Part shown: positions 14,194 to 22,223 of the stretch, piece after piece
Layout of the letters: the number at the start of each line of letters is the position of its first letter
Position numbering within the stretch: the first letter of the stretch is position 1
Virus record (IMG/VR): IMGVR_UViG_3300027909_000064
Span: 1 to 24,265 of that record
Reading direction: 5' to 3' (one strand)
DNA length: 24,265 bases
From: a virus
Notes under the pieces: generated by a model
What the model was told of the DNA's origin: nothing
The model's database searches: none
What the model saw: only the letters and a program-made list of their open reading frames with translations
Position numbers and translations under genes: made by a program

Positions 14194-15273
14194 TTACGCG
14201 CCAGCGAAGTTAACGCGCCCCTGACGGCGACGGTTGCTGAGTACAAGGTTGCCGTACATCAAGCATTTGATGCTGGCCGAGTCCTGGTTATCGGGCTGGA
14301 TTGGGTCAGTGAACGTGAACTCGTAACCCTCGCCAAACACCATCTTGGCGTAGTCGAGATTCAGCGCCACGCAACCGAAACCGGCGGTGTTCGAGACGGA
14401 ACCGGCAGCAACCGATGTATTCGGCTGCATGTCCTCGTCCCACACGTGGGGAACGCCCATATAGACGACGTTCTTGAATCCGGCCTGGCCTAACGCCGCG
14501 TCCGTAGCATCCGGCCCACGGACTAGTTGCTGTTTAGCTTCCAGTCCCTGAAGCAGTATCAGGTAGGCGGTGCGAACCATCACAACGAGATGCGGACTGT
14601 CGGAACCCGCCATGCAAGCGACAATCAGGGCGCGCAGTCCATCGAACAGGTTGTTGGAACCGGTTGGGGAAGCGGCGTTGATGTTCGCCCCGCCCGTCGC
14701 CGTACCTGACAAGCCAACGCCAGTGGTTGTGAAGAACTGATTGCGCCAGGTGGTGTTCTGCGCAGAATCAAGCGTCCCATAGGTTCCTGTCTGCGGGTCA
14801 AACGGAATCGCGGATTGATAGCCAATCAACGCCTTGCCACCGTCGGCTGAGCCGTCCGATGGTAGCGCCTGGTTGACTTTGCGCTTCATGGTGATGGCCA
14901 AGCGCTGGCCCATCGCGTCCCACAGGTCAATGATTTGGCCGGGGCCGCTGTTCTGGAACTTCTCGAAGCCTGAAATCTGTTCGACGCCCGCCAATTGCTT
15001 GAACGCGTATTCCGCGCCCGTTGCAACTTCGGTGCGGGTCATATCGAGTGGGTCATAGCCGGAATACCACTTGGCGCTAGCGGCATCATCCAGCATGATT
15101 GGCTCGAAGATTGTTTTACCCTGCCGCGTGACTATCCCGCCAAGTTGCCCAAGCATCCATAAAACTACCTGGTTGCTTGTAATGTTGTCAGTCAAGACGC
15201 GGCTGAAATCAGTCAATGACGTCGCGTCCACTTGCGCCCAAGTGGTGCGAAGCATCGTTCCTGGTACTGCCAT
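14194..15273 (-). CDS. Major capsid protein (HK97-fold family)
   Basis: 359 residues. Characteristic segments are WYSGYDPLDMTRTEVATGAE followed by FKQLAGVEQISGFEKFQNSG (the region after the N-arm), a NTTWRNQFF segment, LIVACMAGSDSPHLVVMVRT, GFKNVVYMGVPHVWDEDM and an end of the type YGNLVLSNRRRQGRV. These occur in this order in a large, widespread family of phage major capsid proteins, which I recognise clearly. Length is normal. It follows the scaffold gene with TAG overlapping a GGGAGA ribosome binding site, and precedes the decoration-like gene. No fused protease or scaffold domain is seen, consistent with a separate scaffold. Confidence 0.9.
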   Translation of the reverse strand: MAVPGTMLRTTWAQVDATSLTDFSRVLTDNITSNQVVLWMLGQLGGIVTRQGKTIFEPIMLDDAASAKWYSGYDPLDMTRTEVATGAEYAFKQLAGVEQISGFEKFQNSGPGQIIDLWDAMGQRLAITMKRKVNQALPSDGSADGGKALIGYQSAIPFDPQTGTYGTLDSAQNTTWRNQFFTTTGVGLSGTATGGANINAASPTGSNNLFDGLRALIVACMAGSDSPHLVVMVRTAYLILLQGLEAKQQLVRGPDATDAALGQAGFKNVVYMGVPHVWDEDMQPNTSVAAGSVSNTAGFGCVALNLDYAKMVFGEGYEFTFTDPIQPDNQDSASIKCLMYGNLVLSNRRRQGRVNFAGA

Positions 15274-15282
15274 TGTGTCTCC

Positions 15283-16191
15283 CTAGACTGTGATGGGTCG
15301 CGCCCGTCCAGTCTGCTGGTTGTGGAAGATAATCCGGCCCAGTGCGTTGACGTTCATCAATGCGGCTGGAAGCGCCGGTTCTCCTGCGCCACTGACACCA
15401 TTACGCGGTGGCAGGCTGTGCGCCTGCGCTGCTTTCTGCGCCGCTTCTTGCGCGGTAAGTGTGCGTTGGCCTGGTTTGACGCCTGGTGAGGACGCCGCTG
15501 GTTGAGAAGTAATCTGACTGTCGGCTACCAATTGGTAGGCCGCTGGAATAGAGAATTGTCCGCCGGACTTCGCTACGAGTTGTAGCGCCTTGTCCATAAA
15601 CGGCTTGAAATTCGGGTCGTGGCCGTAGTCGCCTAATACGCTGTTGTATTGCCGGGTATACTCCGCCGCTTGCATTGCGCCTTCGTGCGGCGCTAGTGCG
15701 GACTGTACGGACTGCTGGACGGTTGCCTGGATATAGGCGTTGTTCTGTTTGTGGAACTCTTTCACCTGCGCCGGGTCATAGAAGTCGAACTCTGCCGGGT
15801 CTGGCGGCTGCGGCCCTTGTGGTTGCGCTGGTTGCCCGCCCATACCTTGCGCCATGGCCTGCATCGTCTGCTTTAACTCAGCTATTTCCCGGTGCAGGGC
15901 ATCGTAGGGCTGGCTTGTTTGCTGCTCAGTTGTATACGAAGCGGCGCGACTGCCGTCGTCAACCGGCGCTTCCGCCGCTGGTTCCTCTGCCGCTGCTTCC
16001 TGAGGAACCCATCTAAGTTGGCCGTTCTCTTTCCATTCCGGCCTATATTCCGGCGCTGTTGGCGCTGCTAGGCGGACAGTGTGCAACGACTTACGTTGGG
16101 CCAGCGGTGACGGCGCATCCGGTGCATTACGCGGTGGCCCCTCGCCCTCTGATACTACATTTGTTCCGCCAACTGGCACTGTGAATTGCAT
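15283..16191 (-). CDS. Scaffold protein
   Basis: 302 residues, acidic and Pro/Gln/Ala-rich with no globular enzyme motif. The N-terminus (1-90) is disordered and acidic (QEAAAEEPAAEAPVDDG). A helical middle follows (ALHREIAELKQTMQAMAQGM), then Pro/Gln-rich and helical stretches (FHKQNNAYIQATVQQSVQ), and a basic C-terminal end with KPGQRTLTAQEAAQKAAQAH. This composition, directly upstream of the major capsid gene, is the standard signature of a phage scaffold that templates procapsid assembly. GGGAGGA lies close before the ATG, and a candidate promoter lies just upstream. No protease motif is seen. Confidence 0.75.
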   Translation of the reverse strand: MQFTVPVGGTNVVSEGEGPPRNAPDAPSPLAQRKSLHTVRLAAPTAPEYRPEWKENGQLRWVPQEAAAEEPAAEAPVDDGSRAASYTTEQQTSQPYDALHREIAELKQTMQAMAQGMGGQPAQPQGPQPPDPAEFDFYDPAQVKEFHKQNNAYIQATVQQSVQSALAPHEGAMQAAEYTRQYNSVLGDYGHDPNFKPFMDKALQLVAKSGGQFSIPAAYQLVADSQITSQPAASSPGVKPGQRTLTAQEAAQKAAQAHSLPPRNGVSGAGEPALPAALMNVNALGRIIFHNQQTGRARPITV

Positions 16192-16216
16192 GATTCCTCC
16201 CTAAAATAGAACAATT

Positions 16217-16245
16217 AAAACAGTTGCACAAGTGAAACGTGTCAA
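16217..16245 (-). promoter_or_regulatory. Candidate promoter for scaffold-capsid genes
   Basis: The gap between the zinc-ribbon gene and the scaffold gene (16192-16262) contains a perfect minus-strand TTGACA (16240-16245). A 17-base spacer leads to TGTTTT (16217-16222), which matches only three of six -10 bases; AT-rich sequence continues to the scaffold ribosome binding site, so the true -10 may be shifted by a few bases. A promoter here would raise expression of scaffold, capsid and decoration proteins. Confidence 0.4.
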
Positions 16246-16262
16246 TTCGGCCCACCCCACCC

Positions 16263-16673
16263 CTAACTGTTATCTCTAATAAACTTCTCGCCGTCTGCGC
16301 CGCCAAGCCCCAACCCGGATGGCCCGAACGTCTTTACATTCCACTCATGCACGTCTTTGGCAAGCTTTTCCTTCTTAGCGTCCTGTGCTTTATCGGCTAT
16401 CTTGTCCCACGCTTCCCGGTCGGTTCGGTCGCCGACGGGAACGTGGTTGCGCCGCGCCATTTCGGCTTTTAGTTGAGATGAGGACGTGACATAGCCGTAG
16501 TTCGTAGTTTTGACGCCGTGCCAATAGGTATCGGGCCGCATCACCGTCAGAGAGAAGACACGAGGCGCTGGCACATCGCACGTCGGGCAAGGTTGGTATT
16601 CGACGCCCACCACGCGCGGGAACAGCGCCTCGAACTTGCCGTGTTCCTCACAAAGAAACTCGTAAATCGGCAT
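16263..16673 (-). CDS. FmdB-like zinc-ribbon protein
   Basis: 136 residues from ATG 16671-16673; the frame is open further upstream but that part lies inside the barrel gene and is not protein-like. The N-terminus MPIYEFLCEEHGKFE with C8/H11, then CPTC (C29/C32), is the FmdB/CxxC_CxxC zinc-ribbon pattern, with His replacing one Cys. The start MPxYEFxC is the family hallmark. After the zinc site the protein is helical and Lys-rich (KIADKAQDAKKEKLAKDVHE), so the zinc ribbon is fused to a long helical tail. Homologues are frequent next to scaffold or portal genes in phages; the role is unknown, possibly protein binding in head assembly. The stop of the barrel gene lies one base before the ATG. 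Confidence 0.75.
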   Translation of the reverse strand: MPIYEFLCEEHGKFEALFPRVVGVEYQPCPTCDVPAPRVFSLTVMRPDTYWHGVKTTNYGYVTSSSQLKAEMARRNHVPVGDRTDREAWDKIADKAQDAKKEKLAKDVHEWNVKTFGPSGLGLGGADGEKFIRDNS

Positions 16674-16674
16674 A

Positions 16675-17244
16675 CTAGAACCTGAAACCTGCGCCCGCCC
16701 CGTACTTGTGAGTTGAGGGGCCAGCGAACCGGGCCAGAAACTCATATTCGATAAAGAACGGACGGACGAAGAAATGGCCTAGCGCGATGTCAACGCCCGC
16801 CTGATAGCGGCGGACAAAATGACGGGTGGCCACGTCGGTTGGGTTGCGGAACCCGAACAGCGCCGTAGCGAACGGTTCAACCGGGCCAGCTTTATAGCTA
16901 AGTCGCGGGCCGAATGAGTAGGTGTCGGTGTCCCGCTTAACGACGTTGAACCCGACGGCGGTGGCGACGGGCGGCAACGGGTCTTTCGGATATGTCATCG
17001 GGTCAAGCATCGTCACGTCAAACGTGCGCTGAAGGTTGAAGACGCCGCCGATGCGGAACCCGCCCTTGCTGACTATCTTTCCGTCAACGTCCAGCCACAA
17101 GCCGTTGAGATATTCGGCGGCTTCGTTCGGGTCGAACTTGAACTCATTGCCGACGTAGCCGACGGCGATTTTGACTTTATCCTGCGCGAACGTCGAAGCG
17201 ACGAACGCGACCAGAAATGTGAGTGTAAGGATAATTTTTCTCAT
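16675..17244 (-). CDS. Outer-membrane beta-barrel protein with signal peptide
   Basis: 189 residues from ATG 17242-17244 (AGGAG five bases before). A Sec signal peptide (MRKIILTLTFLVAFVASTFAQ) is followed by alternating amphipathic strands (VKIAVGYVGNEFKF, FRIGGVFNLQRTF, YSFGPRLSYKAG, VEPFATALFGFR, QAGVDIALGHFFVRPFF, YEFLARF), ending YGAGAGFRF with the C-terminal Phe that the BAM machinery recognises. The mature length of about 168 residues fits an eight-stranded barrel of the OmpA/Opa class. The sequence style recalls small Acidobacteriota barrel proteins. Phage-encoded barrels (lambda Lom is the classic case) can alter the host surface or block superinfection. It sits between portal and scaffold genes and is coupled to both neighbours (ATGA upstream). 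Confidence 0.7.
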   Translation of the reverse strand: MRKIILTLTFLVAFVASTFAQDKVKIAVGYVGNEFKFDPNEAAEYLNGLWLDVDGKIVSKGGFRIGGVFNLQRTFDVTMLDPMTYPKDPLPPVATAVGFNVVKRDTDTYSFGPRLSYKAGPVEPFATALFGFRNPTDVATRHFVRRYQAGVDIALGHFFVRPFFIEYEFLARFAGPSTHKYGAGAGFRF

Positions 17245-17474
17245 TCTTCTCCTGTTAGTGTTTTGGTGTTGTAGCAATACAGTTTTAGCGCGCGCACTTC
17301 CCGCATCCGCCCCGCTTCCCGCAGCATTACATGGGCCGCGTGACGAACCTGATTCAGCATGCTGTCTACAACCGCTTCGGCCCATTCCTCGGTGTCGAAC
17401 TTCGCCATCTGTTCATCGTCAATGGCGTTGATTACAACTAGCGGCCACGGACTGTCGTTGTCTTCTTCTGCCAT
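17241..17474 (-). CDS. Small acidic protein of unknown function
   Basis: 77 residues. The first half is acidic (EEDNDSPW, NAIDDEQMAKFDTEEWAE) and the second half helical with several Arg (HAAHVMLREAGRMREVRALK). There is no signal peptide or membrane segment. It starts with an excellent ribosome binding site (AAGGAGAGGG before ATG) and its stop overlaps the barrel start as ATGA, so it is co-translated with the outer-membrane protein. It may form a functional unit with it or be a small head protein next to the portal. No family recognised. Confidence 0.65.
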   Translation of the reverse strand: MAEEDNDSPWPLVVINAIDDEQMAKFDTEEWAEAVVDSMLNQVRHAAHVMLREAGRMREVRALKLYCYNTKTLTGEE

Positions 17475-17493
17475 CCCTCTCCTTGTTAAGCGG

Positions 17494-19419
17494 CTACTGC
17501 ATGAAGCCGCGCATTGACTGCATTAAGTCTTCTACGCTTCCGCCCTCTCCTGGTTGTCCCACCCCCGGCGTCTGTCCCACTGGCGACGGCGCATTTGCCC
17601 CGCCTATCTCTGGCGTCATCGCCGGGCCTCCTGGCTCCTGTCCCGGCCCATTGCCTACGCCCAACGTCATTGGCGTGCGGGACGAACGGAAGAATCTGGA
17701 CTTATCCTTCACGCCGAACTTATCCAGAACCCAGCCGACAAGCGCTGGCATGTCGAACGTGTCGGGCGCGCCGGTTTGGGCCAATGCGGATAGCGACTGC
17801 ACGGCAAGTTGAAATATCTGTAGCGCCTGCTGTTTCTCCAAGTCGGGGTCAGTCTTCGGCGCCGCGAAGTAATTCACCTCAACGTCAACGCCCGCTTGAA
17901 TGTCTTCGTTGGTGTACGCCTCCCAAGACACGCCCTCTTTGCCGACAACCTGTATCACGTCGGCGGTGGTGCGGTACTTCTTCAAGTGCCCAAGTATCTG
18001 CGTCGCCACGTCTTCAACGAACTCTTCAAAGTCTTCGACGTGCTGGTCTAGCTTGAGTCCGGTGAGTCTGGCGCGCGTCCCTACCTCACCCGCTGTCGTG
18101 CGAGAGGGAAGCGCCCTGCCTTGAAGTAGCGCGTCGGCCCCCGTCATCTCTTCGATGGCGCGTTCAAGGTTCTGCTTGTAAATCTGGAACATCTGCGACA
18201 GGTCGGCGGGCTGGATGGCCTTAAAGTCCCCGACTACTACGTCGTCGCCGTTTGCGAACTTAACAACTTCTTCGGGGTTTGTGCCTTCACTTGCCGCCGT
18301 GCGTGGGCGGCTTTTTCGCATCACGTCCTGTTCGAGCGTCGCCGCGCGGTTTATCTGAACTTGCTGGTCTTCTATCCAGCGGGGAAGCCCTATGCCGTAT
18401 GGCTGGTTGGGAGCTTCAATGTACTTACACATGACGTAGGGGAATGTTGTCCCCAGATGGGTGTACGGCCAATCTTCGGAGACTAGCGGATGTGGGCAAC
18501 CGTCGGCGTAAACCATCCGTTTCTGATACTTCTTGTCCCAAATCTCAATCAGTGTGACTAGGTTGTCTTCCGGCAGCGCGAACGATTGCAGCCCCTTCAT
18601 TGCTTTAGGGTCAACGCCCAGCGACGCCCAATTCGTCTGTGTCGTTGGCGAATATTCGCCGCTATAGAGCAGCCCTAGCGTCTCCCGGTCGTAGTCCTTA
18701 TTGGCCAACACGTCGGCGTAGGGGACGAAGAAGACTTCGCCGCACCAGCGCGCCGTGCGAAGCGTCCTGTCTCTGCCTCCCCAATCAAACACGAAGTTAA
18801 GCGGGTTGACGCGTTCGACGTATGGCGCATCCTGCTTTACATAGTCGGCGTAGTTGATAACGCCGTCGTCTTTCGGCTTCTTGCTTTCGTCCACTTCCAC
18901 CGTATAACCGGGCTTGGCGATACAGTGGCCGATGATAACCATGTCCCGCGCGCAAACTTTTATCGCGTTGGTCATCTTCCGCTTGCGCCATTCATAGTTG
19001 AGTAGCGCCTGTTGAATCATTGCGCTTACGTCGTCGTCGGGGCGCTGCGGCTTCAATAAGAACTTAATTTCATCGTTGATGAGGAAGGGAACTATCGAGT
19101 TGATGATACTTCCCGTTTTGTTAATTGTGGCTGTGTCGCGCGGGTTGTCAGAATTGACTTGCCCGCCCGTTCCACCTCTATCGTCCCACTGTTCGCCCTC
19201 ATACCAGCGGTAGTATCTGCGCCAACTTCTTTCGCCATTCTTCAGCATCAGCCGGGCTTGCCGGGTCATCGCTATGCGGGAAAGCCATATCTCGCCGTCA
19301 ATCTTCGGGTCGCCCGTTTCGCTGCGGACGCTGGCGATAGCCTTTCTTCCACGGCTGCGGCGCGTTGCCACCGGGCCGTCGGGGAAGACGATAGGAACTG
19401 TCAGTTTCTTGCGTGGCAT
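17494..19419 (-). CDS. Portal protein (podovirus P22-type)
   Basis: 641 residues. Early segments WRRYYRWYEGEQWDD and NKTGSIINSIVPFLINDEIKF are followed by KVCARDMVIIGHCIAKPGYTV and ERVNPLNFVFDWGGRD, a central GIGLPRWIEDQQVQINRAAT, and a long stem/wing helix region (LERAIEEMTGADALLQG, then LPSRTTAGEVGTRARLTG). The C-terminus is Pro/Gly-rich and flexible (GNGPGQEPGGPA...), ending EDLMQSMRGFMQ. These features and their order match the large portal proteins of short-tailed phages that form the dodecameric packaging and ejection ring. It directly follows the large terminase (stop, one base, ATG) with AGGA as ribosome binding site. Confidence 0.9.
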   Translation of the reverse strand: MPRKKLTVPIVFPDGPVATRRSRGRKAIASVRSETGDPKIDGEIWLSRIAMTRQARLMLKNGERSWRRYYRWYEGEQWDDRGGTGGQVNSDNPRDTATINKTGSIINSIVPFLINDEIKFLLKPQRPDDDVSAMIQQALLNYEWRKRKMTNAIKVCARDMVIIGHCIAKPGYTVEVDESKKPKDDGVINYADYVKQDAPYVERVNPLNFVFDWGGRDRTLRTARWCGEVFFVPYADVLANKDYDRETLGLLYSGEYSPTTQTNWASLGVDPKAMKGLQSFALPEDNLVTLIEIWDKKYQKRMVYADGCPHPLVSEDWPYTHLGTTFPYVMCKYIEAPNQPYGIGLPRWIEDQQVQINRAATLEQDVMRKSRPRTAASEGTNPEEVVKFANGDDVVVGDFKAIQPADLSQMFQIYKQNLERAIEEMTGADALLQGRALPSRTTAGEVGTRARLTGLKLDQHVEDFEEFVEDVATQILGHLKKYRTTADVIQVVGKEGVSWEAYTNEDIQAGVDVEVNYFAAPKTDPDLEKQQALQIFQLAVQSLSALAQTGAPDTFDMPALVGWVLDKFGVKDKSRFFRSSRTPMTLGVGNGPGQEPGGPAMTPEIGGANAPSPVGQTPGVGQPGEGGSVEDLMQSMRGFMQ

Positions 19420-19420
19420 T

Positions 19421-21361
19421 TCAATGTCCTGGGACTCTTAAACCGCGTTGACGTGCTAGCCTGTGCGCTTCCCAGGCAAAACTGCCGCGTGGTATTTCCT
19501 GGCGCGGCGGTGAAAAACGGTGGATATGCTTCTTGAGAAAGCGGGCAATCATTGCTGCTGAAACGAAATCATCTTTCGTCCCCGGCGCGCCGCCTAGTTT
19601 GTTGTTCTTCAACACCTGATAGGTTTTAAGTTGGTCTATCAACTTCACGCTGCGGAATAGAATGGTGTGGTTGACTATCTCTTCGGCCAAGTCCGATACC
19701 AGCTTGCTTTTGCCGTCGGCTGTCACGTTGACGCCAGGAACGGTATCGCGGCGCGTCTTGCCGGTGAACATATCGCGCGGAAAGTACAGCAGGGGATAGC
19801 GCCATACTTTGTGCAGATAGTCGTTAACCACCGCGCCGCCCCGCTCGTTGTGTTCGACACCTAGCAAAGCCGTGTCGTAGAGACGGCCAAGCCAGTTCAG
19901 TAATTCCGCGAAGTCGTGCGGCGCGATGACAGCGTTGAAGCTGGCTACTTCTTCAGTCTCGTCGGCAGAAACCGCGAGAACCACAGCAGCCGACGGGTCA
20001 GCGTCAGCAGACATTCCCATAGAAGTATCCGCGCCGATAACAAAAGAAGTGTGCTCACGCTGGAACTCTCCGGGCAGTCGGTAGAAGTAGACTTTGCCGT
20101 AGCCGTCGGCACGGTGGAATTTGCGGTTGGGGTGGATTTCATCGTCATTTTGTATCAACTTGCAGCGTATTGGGGTGTATCCCTCAGCTAGAACGTGGGC
20201 GCGCATCTCTTCCAGGCTTTCGTGGTCAAAGAGGTTCTTCGCGCCGGTAGCGAAACTGTCGGCAGGCGTTAGTGGGTATTCGTGCCGGAATACCTGCAAG
20301 TCGCCCATGCAATCCGTGTCAATCTTCCTGCGCCGCCAGTGAAGGCGTAAACGAAGTTCCTTTTCTACCCACTCGTCCCCACCTTCGTCCACTTCCTCTG
20401 GGTACCAGATAGGCAATGCTTCACGAATATGGCGGCTAACGTCCATCTCGTCGCCGTAGCGCGAGTCGGGGTCAACGGACAGTTCGCCCAACTTGTCGTA
20501 GACGAGTTTCGGCGTCCGGTATTCGTCGAACGCGCACCAGGGAATGAAGACTTTGCGGTACTCGTTCTTTGTGTCCGTCCACCATACCGTAGCCTCGTTC
20601 TCCCCTTTGGCCGTGGACTCCATGATGAGTATTGTCCCGGCCTCCTTCGCCATTACCTGAAGCAGCCCGCCCATCTGGTCTTTTACGTTAATGCCTAGTC
20701 CCGGCCACAGGGCAAATTCCGATAAGTGAACCGCGTGAAAGTTATAACTGCGTCCCAGCTCGCCACTAGCCGCCGTGTTGAATACGAGTTTGCTTTCAAG
20801 CCCGACTCCGACGCCGCGCTTGCGCTTAAGTGTCGGGGTTCCGAAGTACACCAACACCCGGTTTTCCGTGTGGGTTTCCGGCTTCAACATCGGATGAAGT
20901 TGCGCATACATTGAACGGACGCGGTGGTTGAAGTCGAAGGTGTTGGCTTCCTTGTGGGCGCATATCAGGGCTTCGCGGTTCGCGCGCAGAGATGTCAACC
21001 AAAGAAAGAATGCAAGCCAGAACGTAGAGACGCCCTCTTGTCGGGCTTTCAGGATGAACCAGCGGACGGGGCGACGCGCAGCTAAGTCCTCAACTAGCCA
21101 TTCCCACATTCGCCGTTGAATACGGTTGAGTTTTAGCCGGACGCGGTCGCCCTTTTTGGTTTTTATAAAGCAGTTGATGGCGCACCAGACAGGGAAGTCC
21201 CATTCCTTCAAATCGGTGAAGCGACGCTGGATGTACGCTTCGCGGTCTGCGTCGTATAGCGCAAGTTCCCGTTCCACGCGCGCCGGGTCTGGCGTGGCTA
21301 GCCTGAGCGCGTCAACGGCCAAGTCTGTGGCGCTATTTTGTTGTATCGCCGTCGTCGTCAT
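19421..21361 (-). CDS. terL: Large terminase subunit (packaging ATPase/nuclease)
   Basis: 646 residues. The ATPase has a Walker A-like KARQEGVST (105-113), Walker B HAVHLSEFALW with the catalytic Glu at 215, and a coupling motif IMESTAKGE (246-254). The C-terminal RNase H-like nuclease has Asp in VIGADTSMG (D445), Glu in LLGVEHNERGG (E503) and the TKDDF pair (D597/D598). Order, spacing and length are normal for TerL, which binds the portal, pumps DNA into the procapsid and cuts concatemers. It overlaps the 3' end of the candidate small terminase gene by 29 bases and precedes the portal gene. Several in-frame Asp/Glu near 300-330 are not part of the catalytic sets. Confidence 0.95.
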   Translation of the reverse strand: MTTTAIQQNSATDLAVDALRLATPDPARVERELALYDADREAYIQRRFTDLKEWDFPVWCAINCFIKTKKGDRVRLKLNRIQRRMWEWLVEDLAARRPVRWFILKARQEGVSTFWLAFFLWLTSLRANREALICAHKEANTFDFNHRVRSMYAQLHPMLKPETHTENRVLVYFGTPTLKRKRGVGVGLESKLVFNTAASGELGRSYNFHAVHLSEFALWPGLGINVKDQMGGLLQVMAKEAGTILIMESTAKGENEATVWWTDTKNEYRKVFIPWCAFDEYRTPKLVYDKLGELSVDPDSRYGDEMDVSRHIREALPIWYPEEVDEGGDEWVEKELRLRLHWRRRKIDTDCMGDLQVFRHEYPLTPADSFATGAKNLFDHESLEEMRAHVLAEGYTPIRCKLIQNDDEIHPNRKFHRADGYGKVYFYRLPGEFQREHTSFVIGADTSMGMSADADPSAAVVLAVSADETEEVASFNAVIAPHDFAELLNWLGRLYDTALLGVEHNERGGAVVNDYLHKVWRYPLLYFPRDMFTGKTRRDTVPGVNVTADGKSKLVSDLAEEIVNHTILFRSVKLIDQLKTYQVLKNNKLGGAPGTKDDFVSAAMIARFLKKHIHRFSPPRQEIPRGSFAWEAHRLARQRGLRVPGH

Positions 21362-21668
21362 CCTCTTCCGCGTCTATCACCGCGCTTGCGGTTATCTGCG
21401 TTAGCCCCGCGAGCGGCCCCGCCTGCAACGGCGCAGCCTCCATTAACTGATTGAATGTCGCCTGAACCCTGACGGATTGGGTTTTCATCCCGCCGCCAAT
21501 TTTGAGTATGAGCCCCGCAGCCGTAAGCGCCGCCTTGTCGTCGGGGCCATACAGAATCCTTTCCAGCCTATTCATCACCTCACCGTGCAAATCCAGCGCG
21601 CGGGCCTTTGTTGTCTCCTGAATGTCCCTTACTGCTTCCTTGTCGTAGGGAATTAGGGCTTTGGACAT
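21333..21668 (-). CDS. Candidate small terminase subunit
   Basis: 111 residues. The central part (EAVRDIQETTKARALDLHGEVMNRL followed by DDKAALTAAGLILKIGGG) is helical with an Ala/Leu-rich helix, as in small terminase subunits that recognise the phage DNA start site. The C-terminus is acidic (DAEEDDDDGD). It directly precedes the large terminase gene and overlaps it by 29 bases. GGAGG lies eight bases before ATG, and it overlaps the upstream gene by 16 bases. No convincing helix-turn-helix is seen, so the neighbouring HTH protein is an alternative for the site-recognising subunit. Confidence 0.5.
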   Translation of the reverse strand: MSKALIPYDKEAVRDIQETTKARALDLHGEVMNRLERILYGPDDKAALTAAGLILKIGGGMKTQSVRVQATFNQLMEAAPLQAGPLAGLTQITASAVIDAEEDDDDGDTTK

Positions 21669-21943
21669 TTAGCAACCTCCCGCGCCAGCCGCTTTGCGAG
21701 TAACCGGATTAAGGTTTCCGCGCGCTGGATGGCCCATTCCTTGCCGTTCTTCGCCATTAAGTAATGGTGGCGGGCACCAACTCGATACCAAATACCCTGC
21801 GGGTGCTGGCGGCACGTTATACCAACCCAATCCCCGTCCTCATTGAGGCGGGGGCGCGTCTCTATTCGCACGTCCGAAAAAGCTAACCCCGGCGCGATGT
21901 CCAAAACCGTGTTAAAGCGGATAGAGTCAATCAGGCTACTCAT
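21653..21943 (-). CDS. Unknown protein upstream of terminase genes
   Basis: 96 residues with a beta-rich first half (FSDVRIETRPRLNEDGDWVGITCRQHP, GIWYRVGARHHYLMAK) and a helical, basic C-terminal half (EWAIQRAETLIRLLAKRLAREV). GGAGGCCGA lies before the ATG, which overlaps the stop of the HTH gene as ATGA. It is therefore part of the packaging operon. No domain is recognised. Its size, basic helical tail and place between a DNA-binding protein and the terminase suggest a DNA- or terminase-associated factor, but this is inference. Confidence 0.6.
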   Translation of the reverse strand: MSSLIDSIRFNTVLDIAPGLAFSDVRIETRPRLNEDGDWVGITCRQHPQGIWYRVGARHHYLMAKNGKEWAIQRAETLIRLLAKRLAREVAKCPKP

Positions 21944-22218
21944 TCGGCCTCCACATCAATTTCAATCATCACCCGCTTGCGCGCACCTATCGCTTTGAGC
22001 ATTTTCGGCCCCGGCTTCCGCTTCCCGGCAATCAACAAGTCTATAAACTGCCCCGTCACTTTCAGGCGTCGGCCAAGCTCCGCCTTGCTGCCTAGGTCGT
22101 GGGCAAGCCGCGCTAAGTGTTCTTGGAACTGCTCCAACCCGAGTAAGAAAGTGCGTTTTGGCGCCGTTGGGGGCAACTGCGGGGTTACAATGCTGGTTTC
22201 GGGTGTCGTTTCGCGCAT
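21940..22218 (-). CDS. Cro/CI-type helix-turn-helix DNA-binding protein
   Basis: 92 residues. Residues 41-78 (DLGSKAELGRRLKVTGQFID...KRKPGPKMLKAIG) match the Cro/CI (XRE) helix-turn-helix pattern, with helix 2 near 44-51 and recognition helix near 55-64 (TGQFIDLLIAG). A 25-residue Thr/Pro-rich N-terminus precedes it and a short beta-like acidic end follows. The ATG has no ribosome binding site. A sigma70-like promoter just upstream would start transcription almost at the ATG, so the message may be leaderless like lambda cI from PRM. It heads the packaging operon and could be an autoregulator of late genes or the DNA-recognition part of the terminase. Confidence 0.75.
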   Translation of the reverse strand: MRETTPETSIVTPQLPPTAPKRTFLLGLEQFQEHLARLAHDLGSKAELGRRLKVTGQFIDLLIAGKRKPGPKMLKAIGARKRVMIEIDVEAE

Positions 22219-22223
22219 GGCGC

